A stretch of DNA of 64,000 nucleotides from Pelodera strongyloides. Taxonomy: Eukaryota > Nematoda > Chromadorea > Rhabditida > Rhabditidae. The DNA is taken from contig JAANDG010000616.1 of the NCBI GenBank assembly GCA_036852015.1, positions 1-64,000 of the forward strand. Direction: 5' to 3'. The stretch's first letter is position 1. Each line of letters begins with the position of its first letter. Positions 44,901-56,515 of the stretch are shown one piece after another. The notes under the pieces were generated by a model, which worked only from the letters and a program-made list of their open reading frames with translations, did not search any database and had not been told where the DNA came from. Made by a program: the position numbers and the translations under genes.

Positions 44901-45475
44901 ACGTATTTTTTTAAAATTTTTGAAAATCCCGGCCGAAAACAAGTTTTTGATTTTCACGTGGCAATCCTTTTCCTTTGAACTTGATTAGTTTATTTTCTAT
45001 TCGCTGTATCTATAATGAACGGCGCTTTCTGCGAATCCCGCGTTTTATTATGACTGCGTGTCCCTCGATCAATAATATGATCTATGCCGCAATCTGTGAA
45101 GATAAACATCTCTACTTATGTTGCAAATGCACGCTTTTTTGCGGGGGGGGGGGACGGGATGCTTTGGTTTTTCTGAACGTCAAGCTTTTGGAAAACATGT
45201 CTTGGTGGCGCAACGTCGTTCACTATTGTTTTCTTTCGTAGGTCAGTAGGTGTTCATATTGAATATTGATATGTTTCATATTTTCCTGGCAGTATCTTAC
45301 AACTTCCAGCAGAAACATAAAGTTGTAGTTTTAGTTGTCGAACATAAGATTTATATGATGTACTGGTCGCTCATGTTTATTGCCTACTTCCACAATAGTG
45401 AGCTTCTTGTATTTCAGGTATGGACTTGGGGTAGTAGAAGTTTTACAACGGTGCAGCAGTTCCATCACGGCTACA
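41996..45475. other. Divergent intergenic region between MESH1 and the SLC35C2-like gene
   Basis: No gene seen. Contents: a GA tract near 42,100-42,170, one inverted-repeat element (44,116-44,331) and AT-rich unique sequence. Promoters of both genes should be here, but no sharp motif can be named. Confidence 0.55.
44116..44331. mobile_element. MITE-like element with GGGCGCATTCGAGTTGGGCA ends
   Basis: GGGCGCATTCGAGTTGGGCA plus AAATGC at the left is matched exactly in reverse complement at the right end, about 26 nt on each side, around 165 nt of centre. The outer flanks are unlike the family 1-3 elements. Confidence 0.8.
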
Positions 45476-46021
45476 ATGTTTCTGAAGATAATTCTCATCG
45501 CTGCCTTATACTATCCCCTCTCGATTGGGCTTACGTTTTATCAGAAGTGGTTGTTGAAGGTTTGTTGCATAATACTGTTCTAGTTCTGTTCTGTATCTTC
45601 CCCGTTTCTCTTTGATAGTCACCTTCACCTACCTATGTACCCGAGGCTGATTAGCTCATTTTCACCGACTGACGGAGGCTGATTAGCTCATTTTCAGTCA
45701 TGGATGCACGTTTGTATTGGGCTTCATGTGTAAAAGTGCTGATTCGTTGTTTCAATTTCTTTGTATTTTATAGAACTTCTGCGAATCTAGAGAACGTAGA
45801 AATCGGAGGCTTTTCTTAGCAACCTTGGGCTAATTTTTCTGTCCAGAAAATGTGAGAATATCTATTTGCAGGACTACCAGCTACCGTTGCTCGTCGTCTG
45901 CGGCCACTACTTTATCAAGTTTGGGCTCGCTCTAATCATTCGATTTATCATCGAATTATTTGGAACGAGAAGAATACGACTGCCTCTTAAAGATCAGGTA
46001 CAGCATAATGTTTTATAATGC

Positions 46022-46065
<44 letters not shown>

Positions 46066-46069
46066 AAGG

Positions 46070-46118
<49 letters not shown>

Positions 46119-49100
46119 CCTCTTATAAAATTATCCATGGTGCAATGTGTTTCAGTGTTTCTCTTGACGGTGTTGCGTAGTATTAGGAACTATTGTCTTG
46201 GAAATAATTACTGCACTTCTCTAGTAAATCAATAGTATGCATGTATACTTAAAATTGCATTGGTTGGGTAGAGTTCGCTGGCCAAGCCGATATGTAACCT
46301 TAACCCTTTATTGTAAATTCCCTTTATTATACGTTTATCTTTATCTAATTCGTTTAGGTCCGCTGGCTGGTGCCTATCGGTATCTGTGCATCATTGGACA
46401 TTGGGCTCTCCAACTGGGCCCTTCAATATGTGACCGTCAGCTTGTATACGATGGCCAAGTCGAGTAGTATTCTATTTATTGTCGCCTTTTCATTACTTCT
46501 CAGGCTTGAAAGGTGAGCACTATATTTGTAATTAAAGACTCGATCTTGTAAAGTATATTATGGGCTATAATGGATGGCGTATTCATGTAGAAATTATGCC
46601 AGTGTAAGCCGTTTCGTATTTTTGCACGCGCCGATTTATATACGGTAAAGTGCAATGTTTCGTGGTCTGCGCATAAAGCGGTTCATAATGATGACGGTAA
46701 TGGTAGTGATTTGGCTGAACCGGGTATTTAAGTAAAACCTATATCTAAAAAATGCCGATATTTGGATTTTCGTATTATTTCCTCGCACTACTCTATCCTC
46801 AAGTTCTTTTCCAGGTGGCGGCCAAGTCTTGGCACCGAAGCGGCGCTAATCGCTGTCGGTCTCTTTTTGTTCACGTGGAAGTCGGCACAATTACAGCTTA
46901 CGGGTCGGTCATTTTTTTGTTTGTCTGGTTTTATTTAGTAGAGTATCAGAGTATGTGACGTATCGTATAGTTTTTTTCTTACGGGTCGGTCAATCGCGTA
47001 ACGTAATTGTTGTTTTCAATATTGTTTTGTACTGAAATCCAAAGACAGTAGTCAATGTCTGGTTCTGTTCACTTGTTCACTACAAACTACAATGAAGTCC
47101 TGCCCCCCTCCCTCTTTTATTTTAGAAAAAAAACATTCGAAAGGGCTAATATGCCTCTTCCTTGACATATGCTTCCCAGTTCCCATATTTTTATCGAAGG
47201 AATGTACAATGTAGGCCGTAGGGATAGCTTTATGCTTTTCAGTTAAAGCGAAATACCGGCCCGTTTTTTGAAACGAATCGAGAAGACCAGCATTCTTTTT
47301 CAGCCTATGCAGATGAACATAAATTAGAATAAATAATCGAGATAAATTCGAGCAAATTAGCATAAACACATAAGAATTCAGTTATTCACGATGCTTTTCA
47401 AAAACCGGCCGGTATTTCGCTTTAAGTCTTCATTTTTGTATGTTTTTCTTTGATTGCAGGTCTTCTGTTGGTCGAACTTGCTGCTGCGTGTACTGGTGTC
47501 CGGTGGACCGTATCACAGGTCGTTATGCAACGGTTTGTGTTTCTTGTTTTTGTAATGGGGTTTGCAAGTATCCAAACAAAATGGTGTGATTCTGTCAATA
47601 CTACCGTATTTCTGCACGAAACCTGCATATATAATATGGAAAATTAAAAAAATGTTCTTATGTAGTTCCAAGATACGGTAAATTTTCAGCATACTTGCAA
47701 ACCCCATAAATGAAGGGGCTATGGCTACCGTATAACTTTATTTTCGAAAGCGATGAGCGATGAGGCTCACCTTTCGTCTCGAACTAAAGAACTTAACTTA
47801 CAGTTAGTTCCAGCAGCTTGAGTTTCTGAGATAAAGTATAGAGTTTTAGATGTAGAAGGTATAACCCAAAGATTTATTAAGTTCCCGTCTCCCGACCCCG
47901 ACTTTTTGTCTTGCTACTGACTTGGTCATTTTTGGCCTGTCTGTATTTTTTATTGACTACCATTTTCGGACGTCATTATCGATTTTTCTTTTATTTATCA
48001 AAATTGTATTTATTTATTAACAATGCCTCGCCGTCAATATTAATAAGCCTTTACTTAATTAAATGAAATAAGCCTTTACTTAATTAAATAGTTATTAATA
48101 AGCCTTTACTTAATTAAATACTTATTCATAAGCCTTTACTTAATTAAATACTATTTCTATTTATGATATTATGACTTCCTTGTTTTTCAGAGAAGATAAC
48201 CATGCAATCCGACATCCACTCGACATGGTGCTGCATGTACAACCCTGGATGTTCATACCCATCTTGCCGCTTATTTTGGTATTTGAAGGTTTGTTTTTCA
48301 TTCAGGGGTACAGGTTGGTGCGTGAAAAGACGCACACGAACCACCTCCGGATTGGTTTTGACCACCTCCGGAAGCACGAAATTGATATATTTGTCCGAAA
48401 CATGGTTTTTATTAAAACGGTCTATCACTAAGCTAAAGAAACCACCTCACCTCCAACCACCGGAATTTATGTCCTGGGTTCATTTACCTGTTTTTGCCCA
48501 CCAATCCACTAGATTTTTGTAAGAGCTAAGCTAGTTCGAATGATTCATTATGTTGCGCGGCTCGGATTCTATGTGAGAATTTGGGTGGAGGATGGATAGG
48601 ATAAGTAGTACGTGTACGTACAAGTTGACTTCCCAAATTCCAATTATTATTACTATGATACTATGAAGATGTGATGTGGCATGTTTCACTACTATGGTTA
48701 TTATGTGTGGAAGGCGGTTTTGCTTGGTCATGGGTTCTATATCTCTCTTTATTCATTAGCGTATTGTCCTTAAAACGAAATACCGGCCGGTTTTTGAAAT
48801 GTGTCGTGGACAGCTAAATTCTTACGTATTTATGCTAATTTGCTCGAATTTAGCTCGATTTTTATTCTAATTTATGTTCATTTGCATATAGGAATGATGG
48901 TGTACTCGATGTGTTTCAAAAACCGGCCAGTATTTCGCTTTAATCTTTTCTGATTATTGAATTTATTACTTGTAGGCGACCACTTGTCCGTAATGGGTGC
49001 TCTATCGTACAAGGGTGAATACGCCCCACTCACGGTGCTCTCATTGATTCTTGTTGGAGGAGTACTCGCTTTCTCGATGGAAATGGCTGGTATGTATAGT

Positions 49101-52100
49101 TTTGCTTGTGAATAATAATTATATTTAGTAATATTATTAATTGCATTCTCAATACTGATTAGTTTTCTTATTAGAAATATAGGAAACCTTGTCACATGAC
49201 ACAGAACGACAGAACGGGGATATTTAGTTTTTACATTTTTAGCCTAAATGAGATTCTTTGAGTTATTTGATTTGATTTGAGTCGTATGAATGTTTGTTCT
49301 AGTTCCATTAGTTGATGCTTGATTGTTTAAACGTGTGTGTTGGTTAGGCAAGAGTTTTGAAATGTTGTTATATGTTATATTGATGTGCCTCTCAGAAAAG
49401 CGAAAGAAGAGAAAATAAAAAATGTTTTGACGTGATTATGTTATGATATGATCATAACATATCTCAGCTCAAACATGGTGTAAAAATTGACGTTTTCCGC
49501 TGGGATGTTATAGGGTGTAAGAATTGATTATTTCTAAGGGGGGGGGGGAGTTGCCTTGTTTATTTTGCACGTTAATTTGAAAAATGATTTTTTTTGCTGT
49601 AAAACGTTTTTATGTGCGCCAGTGTTTTAACAAGTTAAGTGAAAAAATTGACCATTTCTAAAAAATGAAACCGTTCACTACGTTCACGTATCAGGTCCAA
49701 GGTCCAACAGTGAGGCGTGGCCATAGTCTAATTGCTCTAATTGCCCATACACCGTCATTTGTAATTTGTGTGATTTTTTTTTTGCAGAGTACTTACTGTT
49801 GGTCAACACTTCGGGAATCACATTGAACATATTCGGGATTATAAAGGTTTGTGTTTTATGGTTTGTATGTTTGGAAGTTAGTAATAGTCTGTAACGTATT
49901 TTACTTCTAGAGGAATGAGACTAAGATAGTTTATTATACAAAATAATGGATGGTGCGATAGTAGGCTTGGGTAGCGCAGGCTAGCGCTGTTTAGACGGCC
50001 TATTAGACATCTTCGCGAGTCTTTGGATACTCAAGCTAGTTTGAAACCATGCTCACCCTATCCCGGTTTTACATCTTTGAACTAGCAATCATGAATGGTT
50101 TCCTTAATGAATATAATAGTTTATTATACAAAATAATGGACTATTATTGAAGTATAATATTTATTATATATAATTAAGAAAACCATTCATGTGCCCGCCC
50201 GCGGGTGAGCAAAATATACACAGGTTAACTAGAGGTTCTTCTAGTTATTGCATCGAAGGAATGCTACGCTTTTTGAAATGGTTTCTATCTTTGCGTATGT
50301 ACGACCCAAGGCCCAAGGGTAACCCCTTACTTCGAGATGCCACTCCTTCACTCTCTCACAAAACTGAATGGGTAGGCACATTTGGTGCCTTACCTCAACT
50401 TTTCTTGCGCGGATCAAAGATCAGTTTCAAGTGTGCAATTGGCGGCAAGGTTGTAATTGCAGGCAATTGAAACATTTGAAATTGGAGTTTGTATCCGCAT
50501 CTTTAAATCGAGACGTGAGCCCTCAATGGAACAAATAAGCAATCATGAATGGGTTCCTTAATGAATATAATAGGTGTGGAGTATTGTAATTGTTGGTTAC
50601 AGTATTTGGCGTTTTTTAATGAAAGTGTGAAACACGTTGCTTCTGAGCTGGCGACTAATTGTGCAAAAGCATTTTTTTTGTTATGGCCACTCAGATATTT
50701 GATAAATATCATCAGTGATGTTTATAAATCTACTTGTATATTGATTAGGAAGGACACTATATATATATATATAGTCTGTTTGGTTTGTAATGCAGTTCTC
50801 TTGCTATTTGGAGAAGCCAGAAATTTGTTCGTATTCTGTGGCTCAGAATTGCGTCGACATGATGCCTATATCTATAGAGATTTTTTCTTCTAATTCTTTT
50901 ACTGTGGAGCAAGATTAAGGAAATCAAAGCAAAGTTACCAAGACAATGAAGTTGTCCGTATTATATCTGAATTTAATGTTGTGTTTTGCAGGAGGTGTTC
51001 ACCCTTTTGTTGGCTCACTTTGCAAACGGAGATAGGATGTCTGATGTTAATCTGATAGGGCTGGTGCTGTGTTTGGCGGGTATGGCACTCCATGGAGCCA
51101 GCAGGCATAGGTTGGTTGGATTTGGGTTTATTTTACGTTTTTAAAGTGGTATGACTGTCGGTTGTTGAAACGTCTGATGGACAACTGTATTCCCGTATGT
51201 TGCATGCAAATGAATAATTAGACTATCGCGCCCAGTTCAACGTGGGGATTCAGCATCCAACATAGTTTTCAAAAACCGGCTCTTCCGTCGCTTTGACGTA
51301 ACCGTCTCGTAAGAACGAATATAGTGAAGAATTGAACTAAATCAGTTTGAGAGTTGTTTGTATTAACATGTGTAGGTTGTACTAATTCTATTATAACGCG
51401 TAGTGTTTCTTTTTTACCCAAATTAATGTGCCTTGTATTAACTTTGAGTTTTTCTTATTCGTGCTTTAACACTATTGTGTATAGTAACTTTCTGGAGTTT
51501 GTTGGTTTTTTTCCTTACCAAGAAGTAGATGTTAAAGCCGCAGTGTACCTCTTTGGGAAATTTGCATATGATAAACATTTCCTATGCAAAGTGTGTGCCC
51601 GCCCGAAGCTTCCGGCACCAAATTCACGTATGATACGTAGGATATGATATGCGTATCATATGCAAATTTCCCAAAGTAGGTACAATACTACTTTAAAGAA
51701 AACGAAATTACCAACTGGCCAGACCAGCCGTAAAAGAAAACGTTAAAAGGCTTGCAGTTTCGAAAAGCAGAAGTTGATTATTTTTGACTCTGTGAGGTTT
51801 ACTGCATTGCATATAGAAAAGCTAAATTTAATCCGCGCGAAACCAGTTTAGCGCATTTTTGTTGAGCAAGTCGTAAATCGTAAAATTATGTTTCTGTTCC
51901 TCTGATTTTTGCCCTTCAAACAAATTTGAAGGTCTTGTTATTGAATCATGTGTTTACAGCGTTAATGCTAACACATTACTTCGCCGTCATTCTTTAACGT
52001 GAGCTATTTTACTTAGGGGACTAGTGGGAAGACTGGGGTCTTGATTGGCTTTTTGTTTTAGAAGTTAGGGTGTTAGGGATATTATTTCGGTCTTTAATTT

Positions 52101-53753
52101 CTCCCATATGACCATACATGTGCATGAAAGTGGTTGGATGTTGCGTTTTGCGATTTTGACGAGATCTCGCGTTTGCAAAGATATGGCATGCATTGGTTCA
52201 TCCCCAGAATATGTAAACTTGCCTTATACTAACTTTGCAATCTATCTTACATTTACATGAAAACTAGTTTGTGCTATTTTTCCCTGTGAAATTATTCTGA
52301 TTTCTGATATCATCTCTCGTCACTAACCATCACTGAACAGTGCGCAAAGAAGGAACAAAAAATAAGGCCATTGTGACATTTTCCCTAGGGTACATACTCA
52401 TTTTGTGATATTTTCGCTAGGGTACCTACTCATTTGTGATTTTTTCCCTAGGGTTCAAGAATGAATGTTTTCCCTAGGGTACTAAATTTTTTTATTTACT
52501 GTGTATGTGGGTGACGGGTGCTTGCAAGCTGGCTGGTTTTTCAGAGCTCTGCATTCACAGCCTCCTCCGGGTTTTGGTCCGGTGCCTATTTCGCCTTCAT
52601 ACAGACCCACAAGAGGGAGTCTGTCGGTTGGTTCCCCCATATTTAATTTTTATTTTGGGTGATTTATTGTTTCTCTTGTTATCTTCCCTACCCTATCTGT
52701 GTTGCTTTGTGTTGTCTTGTTAGTTATCTAGTGCGCCTCCCGTCCCGGGTATATCTGTGTATATGGGGGAACCTCCCGACTTGAACGCGATATCGCGCAA
52801 AAGGGTCGGCCACGCGGGGCGCTAGTTGGCGCACTTGTGGCGCATCTGCGGTGCTCATTCTTAGCGCCGAGCTAGCGCGACAACTGCCCCGTTGTGTCGG
52901 ATTTTTTTGCCCGGTGACTGCATAAGTTTCATCAGTGTGGGGGGAACCTCCCGACCGGGAAATATTTCTACTTTTTTTCCTGGTTATTTCTTGTGGCCTG
53001 TCCTTTCCGCTGTGTATGTGGCAGCTTATTTGACTTGATGTCCCAAAATCCAAATTTGTTTAGTTTAGTCTTTTTTATATAAACATGGGCCGTCGCTGTG
53101 TGTTTTATGGCATGCCCTTTCCCTTTCCCTTTCCCTCACCTTTTTTTGCTCGTTTCAAACCCTGGACTGTGCTTGTGATATGTTTATTTGAGTGGCTGTT
53201 GGGCTCTCTATTTTTATTTACCTGTATAATCTTTCAATTGCTTGTTTTCTATGGAGCTGAGTGCTTACGACCCTTTTCATTCATACTCCCTAACCAACGC
53301 TTTCGCTATGTTTATTTCGTATTGCTATGTTTTTGTGAACTCCTATTTTGGGTAGCAGTGTGATTGAGGGATTCAAATTCAGTTCTATATGAAACTTGAA
53401 CTGATTTGTTGAAAATTAAGTTCACCCTTTCGCTAAGCGGGATATTCTGTTGAAAACTTTTTAAGTGATATGGCACGTGGTTTATGAAACGTTTTGGGTA
53501 ACTAGCATGTACTGTGTATGAATTGAGTGCCATTCTGTCACGGAGGCCGTATTACATGCAATTTGCATATTTTACAATATTTTACATGGAAAATCAATTA
53601 CTGTTTCACACCGCAAACCACGTGCCATACCGCTTTAAACGTGTTATTATTACTTTTCTTTGTTTTAGAGCGCGGAAAACGCGGGTGCCTGACGACTGTG
53701 CTCTGGAAGGGGAGGACTCGCGGCAACTTCTTGAAGAAGAAGCTGAAGCATAA
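45476..53753 (+). CDS. slc35c2: SLC35C2-like nucleotide-sugar transporter family protein
   Basis: Ten exons: 45476-45559, 45872-45997, 46358-46512, 46815-46903, 47460-47532, 48191-48288, 48976-49089, 49788-49846, 50992-51110, 53669-53753. Phases match throughout, giving 333 residues. Family marks in order: YYPLSIGLTFYQKWLLK in TM1, ALIIRFIIELFG in TM2, a DIGLSNWALQYVTVSLYTM stretch followed by AKSS, ELAAACTGVRWTVSQVVMQR, DMVLHVQPWMFIPILPL, GVLAFSMEMAEYLL, FGIIKEVFTLLLAH and LCLAGMALHG. About ten membrane segments are expected. SLC35C2 acts in the early secretory pathway and has been linked to GDP-fucose supply for Notch fucosylation; the substrate here is inferred only. The acidic tail (ending LLEEEAEA) fits the family. 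The ATG chosen lies 58 nt after an acceptor at 45417; the frame is open upstream, so a longer N-terminus is possible. Confidence 0.95.
46025..46112. repeat. Two (AT)n runs in SLC35C2 intron 2
   Basis: Two AT dinucleotide runs of about 38 and 42 nt are separated by a TATTGAAGGGCC spacer, so they can fold on themselves or on each other. Confidence 0.9.
47244..47425. mobile_element. MITE family 1 copy in SLC35C2 intron 4
   Basis: Left TTAAAGCGAAATACCGGCCC, right GGCCGGTATTTCGCTTTAA, with the family interior (TATGCAGATGAACATAAATT). It ends about 35 nt before the exon 5 acceptor. Confidence 0.85.
47555..47707. mobile_element. MITE family 4 (ATGGGGTTTGCAAGTAT) in SLC35C2 intron 5
   Basis: ATGGGGTTTGCAAGTAT at the left and ATACTTGCAAACCCCAT at the right are exact inverse copies, 17 nt. 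The interior includes ACCGTATTTCTGCACGAAAC. The second copy is at 57,680. Confidence 0.88.
48042..48150. repeat. Tandem repeat of AAGCCTTTACTTAATTAAAT units
   Basis: AAGCCTTTACTTAATTAAAT occurs four times with a period of about 25-30 nt, ending about 40 nt before the exon 6 acceptor. Confidence 0.9.
48335..48375. repeat. GAACCACCTCCGGA repeat motif, second location
   Basis: GAACCACCTCCGGATT and ACCACCTCCGGAAGC follow each other in SLC35C2 intron 6; the same motif is clustered at 335-490. Confidence 0.5.
48770..48943. mobile_element. MITE family 1 copy in SLC35C2 intron 6
   Basis: Left TTAAAACGAAATACCGGCCG with GGTTTTTGAAATGTGTCG, right AACCGGCCAGTATTTCGC then TTTAA. It ends about 30 nt before the exon 7 acceptor. 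Confidence 0.85.
50083..50574. repeat. Direct repeats of about 35 bp flanking 420 bp
   Basis: GCAATCATGAATGG(T/G)TTCCTTAATGAATATAATAG is found at 50,083 and again at 50,539. The TAGTTTATTATACAAAATAA word near 49,928 also recurs at 50,115. The segment between lacks a recognised gene. Confidence 0.65.
51141..51295. mobile_element. MITE family 1-related element in SLC35C2 intron 9
   Basis: TTAAAGTGGTATGACTGTCG and GTTGAAACGTCTGATGGAC left, GTTTTCAAAAACCGGC and TCTTCCGTCGCTTTGA right. Divergent ends. Confidence 0.55.
51531..51696. mobile_element. MITE family 3-related element in SLC35C2 intron 9
   Basis: TTAAAGCCGCAGTGTACCTC and GGGAAATTTGCATATGATAA left, ATCATATGCAAATTTCCC and GTACAATACTACTTTAAAG right. 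The CATATGCAAATTT core links it to the 32,478 hairpin. Confidence 0.7.
52377..52490. repeat. TTTTCCCTAGGGTAC tandem repeat
   Basis: TTTTCCCTAGGGT or TTTTCGCTAGGGT recurs four times at intervals of about 25-40 nt, with TACTCATTT(T)GTGAT between the first three. It lies in the long last intron of the SLC35C2-like gene. Confidence 0.85.
53461..53637. mobile_element. CACGTGG-type MITE in SLC35C2 intron 9
   Basis: TTAAGTGATATGGCACGTGG then TTTATGAAACG on the left, AAACCACGTGCCATACCGC then TTTAA on the right. It ends about 30 nt before the last exon's acceptor. Confidence 0.8.
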
Positions 53754-55276
53754 GTTGGAGGAGTCCGAGGTGAATTATATAGTTTTTCTCCCGGCGTTTC
53801 CAGTATCTTTTAGTGAACGTTTCATTAATCCCCATTCCAACTTCCCCAGCCACATTTGAGTAGTCTGGGAGATTTATCACAGAAAAGTTGGGAAACTTTT
53901 TTTTACGCGGGCCTGTGCCTTTTTTGTGTCCCCTCCTCCTTTATTTGCCTTTAGTGAAAATAGTTAGTTCACCGGGGGCTCTGTGTATACTTGAAATATT
54001 AATATTTATTATCGATTTATGAATTGATGATTCATAAGCAACATATCATTTTAAATTGCGTTGATTTTGATAGTCGTTTCGATGTCGTAATTTTGTAGTA
54101 TTAATTTTATTCTTATTAGTGCGTAATTTTGTTGCTGTAGGAGAATTTGGGTTTTCCTTTTCTTGTGAACTGTGAACTTAGCGTCCATTTTCGTACGCCT
54201 TGTAGCCTTGTATCTTACCGTTGAAGTAGCTTTTGTATCGTGAAGCGATTAACGTAACCTTTTGATTACGGTAAGGACACGATTATATGAGTGTCCTGGA
54301 ACGTAGCGTCTGGTAAGAGTGGTAAGAGTTACCAAAACTTGGAGGTTTTGGTTGATTTATTCATCTTTCTTTGTATAGTTCCTTTGTATTAGACTTCTCC
54401 TTTTATTGTACATGAAACCTTTCTTTATTTCCCTAACTACTCCTGCCTAAACGTTGTATTAGTTCTTCCCCCTTCAGCCAGTACTGATACACCTTTGAGT
54501 TGTGCTTTGATTCGAATTGTGAAGTGATACGGTAACTTATTGTGATATAGGATTTTATACTTGTACGTTCAGTTTTTGATTTGTATTGATTTGTGAAAGG
54601 GTTGTTTTTTTGTGGGATTTGCTTTGTTTTTTTAGTAGCTTGGTAGTTACTTGGTAACTGGTTAATGTGAATTTTTCCTTGCTATCATGGTATACCCAAT
54701 GCCTTACTGACTTTCCCTACCTTCAGTCTTGCTCTATCTGTTGTGGTTCTAATTTAATGAATAGTAGTTTGTATAGTATTTTTAAAGTGGGGAGTTTAAT
54801 GATTGTCTTTTGTTTTTGTATTCCGATTGTGGATTTATGTACTTCTGTCAGACCTCTTTAGAAATATTGTTGTTGTATTGCCGGGGAAACTTTAGGCGGG
54901 CCATAGGTGTGCGAGAAGTGTGCGGCACCTTTTTTGCGATTACGACCCACCGGCAAAGGTTCCTTGGTGTTTGCATTTGAACTTTTACTAGGTTTATGTT
55001 TATTTCTTCTTTATACATAGTACTAACACCTTTGCGATATATTAATGCGTTTGTATAATAAAGTTTTTTTTAATGTTTGTACCTGTGCTTTATGTGTTGG
55101 TGTTAGCACGGAAGATGAGAGATGAGAAGAGGGAGGGGGGACAGAGAGGGCGAGAAAGAGAGAAGAAGAAGAGGAGAATCGTCAGAGAGAAGAGAGGGAA
55201 ACGAGAGAGAGAGAAGCGGAGGAATAGAGACAGAGAGAGATAAAAGGAGATAGAGAATTCCAGCAAGACCTTTTAT
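53754..55276. other. Convergent intergenic region, SLC35C2-like to Ly-6-like gene
   Basis: No gene seen. It is AT- and T-rich, with a small GC-rich patch near 54,890-54,960, a TATAATAAAG word near 55,056 that could serve as a poly(A) signal, and a GA-rich tract at about 55,110-55,260. Confidence 0.55.
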
Positions 55277-55279
55277 TCA
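55270..55279 (-). terminator. Poly(A) signal overlapping the stop codon
   Basis: On the minus strand the stop and signal read TGAATAAAAG, so AATAAA starts on the A of the TGA. The 3' UTR would be only about 10-20 nt. Confidence 0.55.
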
Positions 55280-55530
55280 TCCGACGACGTCAAGTATCTT
55301 ATCAATGAATTTGGCGCCATCTTTGATCTTCTCGAGTCCGGCTTCGATTATGTTCATGTTCTGGAAAAGGGATATTTAGTAATCACTGAACTCATTCTAA
55401 CCGGTAGCAGCTACGTTACCAGTAAGAAACTTTCTAACCAGTACTAGACTCAAGCTCAAGTAGTTCATTACCTGCCAGTTACCAGCACGTAATCGGAACT
55501 TACGTGGCGAACGCATGTTTTCAGAATGAC

Positions 55531-55598
<68 letters not shown>

Positions 55599-56484
55599 CT
55601 CCTTGCGTGAGAGTTTTGCTGGTATATACATATAGGAATATAGGATACGGAATCATAACTAGGATACTGTAGCAGACTTACAGTGTATTTAGAGTTGCAC
55701 TTGCTGAACGTGTCACAGCAGCAAAAGTGGATCTTGTAGCCGAGGTATTCGATGTCGACACAACGGTTTACGGCACCGGCGAGCTAAAAGGTAATCATAA
55801 TTTATAATTATTTTGAAAACACTTATTTGGGAGCCAACCATCGCTGGCCGTGCATAGGGCACAAGCAAAAGCGCGGTCTATTGTCGCCGCGCACAACTCG
55901 CGCAACAGAAATGCCCTTTGGTAGCCGCTCAAAACTGGCACTCAAAATATAGATTTTTGTTAAATGCAGATTATATTGAATCTCTTGCGGTTATATCCGT
56001 ATCTGGTTTTTGCTGCAACTGGTTGTGATTAGCCTTGGATTATTAATTATTAATTTAGAATAGTTATATTTCACCTGACACCTCTTGGTCGAGCATCCAG
56101 CCTTTCCTATATTACCGATCATCGGGCCGGTTACGGTAGCGTTATAACAAATATCATTCATATTCGGGCACTTTTCGGTACCAGTGGCTACCGTCTCCCC
56201 GTTCACTACACTGAAGCCAGAATAGCATTCTGAAATGGCACGTGGTTTTGAAACGTCGGTAGGAGAGCCCACTCCCATTGCATTGAATGTTCACCCACAA
56301 ATTTCTATATTCTATCAGATTAACTATGTAGGGCTGCTTGGCAAAATAAAATAGAAATATTAAAATGAATTGTATGATACCATACCGTCCACCTTTTGTC
56401 GTGGGGTGTTGTCAACGGGAAAGTCAACGCCTGTGCCGCCTCCTAAAAAGATTCTTCAAATTGTTTATAGTTAACTTTCACTAT

Positions 56485-56515
<31 letters not shown>

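Noticed and set aside
1714..53637. PiggyBac origin of the TTAAAGCG elements from TTAA flanks
   Set aside because: Not accepted as settled: one well-preserved copy (31,674) has GTAA and TTAT flanks, so only TA is shared, and no transposase was seen.
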